This document shows positions 6,053 through 8,694 of a stretch of DNA of 8,694 nt, piece by piece. The stretch's first letter is position 1; every line of letters starts with the position of its first letter. The position numbers and the translations under genes were made by a program. The notes under the pieces were generated by a model, which saw nothing but the letters and a program-made list of their open reading frames with translations, was not told where the DNA came from and made no database searches. This DNA comes from Oscillospiraceae bacterium. GTDB lineage: Bacteria > Bacillota > Clostridia > Oscillospirales > Ruminococcaceae. The DNA lies in assembly GCA_014858325.1 (NCBI GenBank), contig RKCM01000110.1, positions 1 through 8,694 of the forward strand, read 5' to 3'.

Positions 6053-7108
6053 TTAAAACAATGTCTGCTGCCCGTTGTCCTCGGGCGCACCCGTCTCGGG
6101 TGCCTGCAATCCCAGATGCTCGTAGGCCAGGCGGGTCACGCAGCGGCCCCGGGGCGTCCGGGTCAAAAAGCCCATCTGCATCAGATAGGGCTCGCACAGG
6201 TCTTCCAGTGTCACGGCTTCTTCGCCGAGGGCTGCGGCCAGCGTTTCCAGCCCCACCGGCCCGCCGTTGTACATCTCGATGATGGCCCGCAGCAGGCTGC
6301 GGTCCAGCTCGTCGAGGCCCAGCGCGTCCACATCCATCCGTTTGAGGCCCATCAGGGCCACGTCCCGGTCGATGACGCCGTCGCTCAGCACGGTGGCAAA
6401 GTCCCGCAGGCGCTTCAAAAAGCGGTTGGCCACGCGGGGGGTGCCCCGGCTGCACTTGGCCAGCTCGTAGGCGCCCTCCGGCGTGATGGGCTGGTCGAGG
6501 ATGCCCGCCGAGCGCTGGATGATGCGGGAGAGTTCATCGGGGCTGTACAGCTCCAGCTTGAGCAGCACGCCGAAACGGTCCCGCAGAGGGCCGGTAATTT
6601 GTCCCGCCCGGGTGGTGGCCCCCACGAGGGTGAACCGGGGCAGGTTGATGCGGATGCTCTGGGCGCTGGGGCCCTTGCCGATCATGATGTCCAGCGCGTA
6701 GTCCTCCAGCGCCGGGTAGAGCACCTCCTCCACCTGCCGGGACAGGCGGTGAATTTCGTCGATGAAGAGCACGTCGCCCTCCTGCAGGTTGGTCAGCAGG
6801 GCGGCCAAATCGCCGGGCTTCTCGATGGCGGGGCCGCTGGTGATGCGAATTTGAACCCCCATCTCGTTGGCGATGATGCCCGCCAGCGTCGTTTTGCCCA
6901 GGCCCGGGGGGCCGTAGAGCAGGATGTGGTCCATGGGCTCGCCCCGCCGCCGGGCGGCTTCCAGGTAAATTTTCAGGTTCTGCTTGACCTTCTCCTGGCC
7001 GATGTAGTCTTCCAGATGCTGCGGGCGGAGGTTGTTTTCCTCGTTGTCGGCCACGGTCAGGCCCGGCTGCATCATTTTTGCGCCGTAAAGCGCGGTATCG
7101 TCCTGCAT
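6053..7108 (-). CDS. ruvB: Holliday junction branch migration ATPase RuvB
   Basis: RuvB is the hexameric AAA+ motor that pumps DNA through RuvA-bound Holliday junctions during recombinational repair. The 351-residue product carries Walker A GPPGLGKT (66-73), Walker B LFIDEIHR (114-121), sensor 1 GATTRAG (163-169), the RDRFG segment (176-180), sensor 2 RGTPRVANR (221-229), and a C-terminal winged-helix region with QMGFLTRTPRGR (311-322). The N-terminal LRPQHLEDYIGQ (27-38) is the usual RuvB opening, and about 26 variable residues precede it. ATG at 7106-7108 has AGGAGGT 5 bases upstream, within the end of ruvA. The gap to ruvA is only 3 bp, consistent with coupled translation of the two subunits. 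Confidence 0.98.
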   Translation of the reverse strand: MQDDTALYGAKMMQPGLTVADNEENNLRPQHLEDYIGQEKVKQNLKIYLEAARRRGEPMDHILLYGPPGLGKTTLAGIIANEMGVQIRITSGPAIEKPGDLAALLTNLQEGDVLFIDEIHRLSRQVEEVLYPALEDYALDIMIGKGPSAQSIRINLPRFTLVGATTRAGQITGPLRDRFGVLLKLELYSPDELSRIIQRSAGILDQPITPEGAYELAKCSRGTPRVANRFLKRLRDFATVLSDGVIDRDVALMGLKRMDVDALGLDELDRSLLRAIIEMYNGGPVGLETLAAALGEEAVTLEDLCEPYLMQMGFLTRTPRGRCVTRLAYEHLGLQAPETGAPEDNGQQTLF

Positions 7109-7111
7109 TGC

Positions 7112-7723
7112 TTACCTCCTGCCTGCCATGCCCCGGAGCGCCAGCTTGATGATCTCCTCCACGGGCAGCGTTGCGTCGATCTTGGAAACGGCCAGCGCGG
7201 CCTCGCTCTGGCTGTAGCCCAGCGACACCAGTGCCGCAATGGCCTGCCCGGCCCCCTGCGCCGCCGGGGCGGCGGAGGCCGTCCTCCCCACGTCTTCGAG
7301 GTTGATGCCGTCCACAAAGCCCTTGGCCACCTTATCCTTCAGCTCCAGCACGATGCGCTGGGCCAGCTTTGGCCCCACGCCGGAAGCGGCCTTGAAAGCC
7401 TTGTGGTCCCCCGCCGAGATGGCCAGCGCCACCCGGTCCGGCTCCATGACGCTCAAAATGGCAAGGCCCACTTTGGGCCCCACGCCGGAGACCGCCGTCA
7501 GCATCTCAAAGCAGGCCTGCTGCTCCTCGGTGGCAAAGCCGTAAAGGCTCACGTCGTTTTCCGTCACGCTCAGCACGGTGTAAAGAGTGGCCTCTTTGCC
7601 CACCCCCGGCAGCGCCCCGGCCACGCTGGCGGGGCACTGGGCGTAGTACCCCACGCCCCCGCAGCTGAGCACCACCGCGTTCAGCGTCTTTTTGATGATT
7701 TTTCCCGTAAGGCAGTAAATCAT
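7112..7723 (-). CDS. ruvA: Holliday junction DNA-binding protein RuvA
   Basis: RuvA tetramers clamp the four-way junction and load RuvB rings on opposite arms. The 203-residue product has the N-terminal OB-fold (opening MIYCLTGKI, residues 1-9, through about 63), two helix-hairpin-helix motifs (LTAVSGVGPKVGLAIL at 75-90 and ASGVGPKLAQRIVLEL at 113-128), an alanine/glycine-rich flexible linker (about 148-160), and domain III (ALVSLGYSQSEAALAV, 164-179), which contacts RuvB. The length is typical. The start ATG at 7721-7723 is preceded by GAGGAAAG. Just upstream of that ribosome site sits palindromic element copy 2, which separates ruvA from ruvC. No promoter is evident in that gap, so ruvA is probably read from the ruvC promoter. 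Confidence 0.97.
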   Translation of the reverse strand: MIYCLTGKIIKKTLNAVVLSCGGVGYYAQCPASVAGALPGVGKEATLYTVLSVTENDVSLYGFATEEQQACFEMLTAVSGVGPKVGLAILSVMEPDRVALAISAGDHKAFKAASGVGPKLAQRIVLELKDKVAKGFVDGINLEDVGRTASAAPAAQGAGQAIAALVSLGYSQSEAALAVSKIDATLPVEEIIKLALRGMAGRR

Positions 7724-7740
7724 GTTTCTTTCCTCAATTG

Positions 7741-7861
7741 CTCGCCCTCTCCGTCAATGCTTCGCATTGCCACCTCTCCCAAAGGGAGAGGCAAGGGCCT
7801 TACTGAAACGTTCTTGGCTCCCCCTCTGGGGGAGCTGGCGCGAAGCGCCTGAGAGGGCGAG
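7741..7861 (+). repeat. Complete palindromic multi-hairpin repeat element (copy 2), MITE-like
   Basis: This 121-bp element is bounded by perfect 11-bp terminal inverted repeats, CTCGCCCTCTC (7741-7751) and GAGAGGGCGAG (7851-7861). Inside, in order, are CAATGC/GCATTG with loop TTC (7755-7769), CCTCTCCC/GGGAGAGG with loop AAA (7773-7791), a linker, GCTCCCCC/GGGGGAGC with loop TCT (7817-7835), and GGCGC/GCGCC with loop GAA (7837-7849). The right 81 bp match the start of the window. It sits between ruvC and ruvA, 4 bp after the ruvC stop and a few bases before the ruvA ribosome site. No target-site duplication is obvious. It resembles a miniature non-coding mobile element, but structure alone does not prove mobility. 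In RNA the hairpins could tune ruvC versus ruvA expression. Confidence 0.88.
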
Positions 7862-7865
7862 GCCG

Positions 7866-8378
7866 TTAAATCGGCCCCACGCCCCGCCGCACAAAGCGGT
7901 TGAGCTGGTTGCCGTTGGTGTGGCAGAAGGTGATGGCCATGGCCAGGGCGTCGGCGGTGTCGTCGGGCTTGGGCACGGCGGGCAGATGGAGCAGCACCCG
8001 GGTCATCTCCTGCACCTGTTTTTTCACGGCCTTGCCGTAGCCCGTCACGGCCTGCTTCACCTGCATGGGGGTGTACTCGTAGATGGGCAGCCCCGCCTGC
8101 GCCGCCGCCAGCAGGATGACCCCCCGGGCCTCGGCCACGCCGATGACGGTGGTCTGGTTGTGCTGGTAGAAAAGCTTTTCGATGGCCAGCACCTCGGGCT
8201 TCGTCCGCTCGATGACCTCCCGGATGCCCCCGTACACCTCGTCCAGCCGCCGCTCAAAGGGCACCCCGGCGTCGGTGCACACGGCCCCGAAATCCACCGG
8301 CGCAAAGCGGTTTCCCCCATAATCCACGACCCCCCAGCCTACGATGGCGTAGCCCGGGTCGATGCCCAACACTCTCAT
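7866..8378 (-). CDS. ruvC: Holliday junction resolvase RuvC
   Basis: RuvC is the dimeric endonuclease that nicks Holliday junctions symmetrically after RuvAB migration. The 170-residue product has normal length and the RNase H-like fold signature. The four acidic catalytic positions are D7 (GIDPG), E67 (AIEKLF), and D140 and D143 in PKPDDTADALAMAITFCH; their spacing matches D7/E66/D138/D141 of the E. coli enzyme. The basic segment VTGYGKAVKKQVQ (111-123) is the expected DNA-contacting region. ATG at 8376-8378 follows GGAAGGA about 8 bases upstream. It is the first gene after the minus-strand promoter at 8410-8438 and heads the ruvC-ruvA-ruvB series, interrupted only by a repeat element. Confidence 0.97.
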   Translation of the reverse strand: MRVLGIDPGYAIVGWGVVDYGGNRFAPVDFGAVCTDAGVPFERRLDEVYGGIREVIERTKPEVLAIEKLFYQHNQTTVIGVAEARGVILLAAAQAGLPIYEYTPMQVKQAVTGYGKAVKKQVQEMTRVLLHLPAVPKPDDTADALAMAITFCHTNGNQLNRFVRRGVGPI

Positions 8379-8409
8379 ACAGCGAATCCTTCCCAGTTGT
8401 AATCATCTT

Positions 8410-8438
8410 ATTATAGCACAGCCGCCCCAAAGGGGCAA
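8410..8438 (-). promoter_or_regulatory. Sigma-A type promoter for the ruvC operon
   Basis: On the minus strand a perfect -10 box TATAAT (8410-8415) is preceded by an extended TG (TGC-TATAAT). A -35-like TTGCCC (8433-8438) lies 17 bp upstream, the ideal spacing. Transcription would start about 25 bases before the ruvC ATG. The spacer contains an inverted repeat, GCCCC (8424-8428) and GGGGC (8432-8436), overlapping the -35 box. That could be an operator or a chance product of high GC. The promoter is well supported; the operator is only a possibility. Confidence 0.75.
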
Positions 8439-8495
8439 CGGAAAACCGCCGAACCGCCCCGAAATGGAAACCTCTCCCGCCCCGCCGGGGTCCCC

Positions 8496-8522
8496 CTGCC
8501 CGCCGCTGCCGGAGCCGGGCAG
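8496..8522 (+). other. GC-rich hairpin followed by a T tract, upstream of the tRNA promoter
   Basis: CTGCCCG (8496-8502) pairs with CGGGCAG (8516-8522) around a 13-base loop, followed by AAATTTTTT and then TTTTTT two bases later. In the plus direction it looks like a weak intrinsic terminator, but no plus-strand gene precedes it in the window. It may instead insulate the tRNA promoter, or the T/A-rich tail may be an UP-like element for that promoter. A smaller hairpin (CCCC-GCC-GGGG, 8480-8490) lies beside it. No gene is visible in the whole 8379-8609 stretch. Confidence 0.35.
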
Positions 8523-8550
8523 AAATTTTTTGCTTTTTTGCAAAAAGGGC

Positions 8551-8579
8551 TTGCGTTCCGCCGCAAAGTATGGTATTCT
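8551..8579 (+). promoter_or_regulatory. Promoter for the tRNA-Val gene
   Basis: TTGCGT (8551-8556) and TATTCT (8574-8579) are separated by exactly 17 bp, and an extended TG precedes the -10 (TGG-TATTCT). The A/T-rich tract just upstream (about 8524-8546) could act as an UP element. The predicted start is about 24 bases before the mature tRNA 5' end. The hexamers are only moderate matches, but spacing, position and strand all fit. Confidence 0.6.
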
Positions 8580-8609
8580 ATTTGAGCTGACCTTGGCAAA
8601 ACAGAATAT

Positions 8610-8685
8610 GGACGGTTAGCTCAGCTGGTAGAGCATCTGCTTGACGTGCAGGAGGTCACAGGTTCGAGTCCTGTACCGTCCACCA
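8610..8685 (+). tRNA. tRNA-Val, anticodon GAC, with encoded CCA
   Basis: This folds as a complete 76-nt cloverleaf. The acceptor stem is GGACGGT (8610-8616) with ACCGTCC (8675-8681), discriminator A at 8682 and an encoded CCA at 8683-8685. The D stem is GCTC/GAGC and the anticodon stem TCTGC/GCAGG, with one T-G pair at the top. The anticodon loop is TTGACGT, giving anticodon GAC, which reads the valine codon GUC. The T arm is ACAGG-TTCGAGT-CCTGT. The gene is divergent from ruvC and appears to have its own promoter. Whether further tRNA genes follow cannot be seen, because the window ends nine bases later. Confidence 0.97.
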
Positions 8686-8694
8686 TACAGTTCG

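Noticed and set aside
4703..7852. A 1049-codon open frame on the plus strand, opposite glmM, ruvB and ruvA
   Set aside because: It is antisense to three conserved genes with complete family motifs. Its translation is low-complexity, rich in His, Gln, Ala, Val and Gly, with no domain I recognise. Long antisense frames arise readily opposite GC-rich coding sequence.
8379..8609. Riboswitch or T-box leader upstream of ruvC
   Set aside because: The predicted ruvC leader is only about 25 bases, too short for any such RNA, and no conserved T-box or riboswitch core is seen.
8362..8619. An 85-codon plus-strand frame between ruvC and the tRNA
   Set aside because: It runs over the ruvC promoter, the tRNA promoter and into the tRNA gene. 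It has no ribosome site and no recognisable similarity.

Overview
The window is a compact, GC-rich stretch of a Gram-positive (Firmicutes) chromosome. I infer a member of the Clostridia, probably Oscillospiraceae (the Faecalibacterium/Gemmiger/Subdoligranulum group). This rests on the order ecfA1-ecfA2-ecfT-truA, strong Shine-Dalgarno sites, and a dispersed palindromic repeat of a style I associate with that group. The species is not determined.

All nine protein genes are on the minus strand and read from right to left: ruvC, ruvA, ruvB, glmM, a class I SAM-dependent methyltransferase gene, ecfA1, ecfA2, ecfT and truA. Most neighbours are 3 to 17 bp apart or overlap, so one or a few operons are likely. 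A good sigma-A type promoter lies just upstream of ruvC. A divergent tRNA-Val(GAC) gene on the plus strand, with its own promoter, closes the right end.

Functionally the genes form three housekeeping groups. RuvA, RuvB and RuvC bind, migrate and cut Holliday junctions. GlmM makes glucosamine-1-phosphate for peptidoglycan. EcfA1, EcfA2 and EcfT are the shared energising module of ECF vitamin/metal importers; no substrate-binding S component is in the window. TruA and the methyltransferase probably act on RNA.

The genes are ordinary and the unusual material lies between them. First, the 192-bp ecfT-truA gap is AT-rich and carries eight copies of an 8-bp word (TGTCTACA, six forward with one variant, two reversed). 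The array starts at the ecfT stop and ends 6 bp from the truA start codon. It surrounds a terminator-like hairpin and leaves truA with no visible Shine-Dalgarno. Second, three copies of a multi-hairpin palindromic element (one cut by the window edge) each end 2 to 4 bp from the stop codon of a minus-strand gene (truA, the methyltransferase, ruvC). No CRISPR array, phage, transposase, defence or biosynthetic system is visible.
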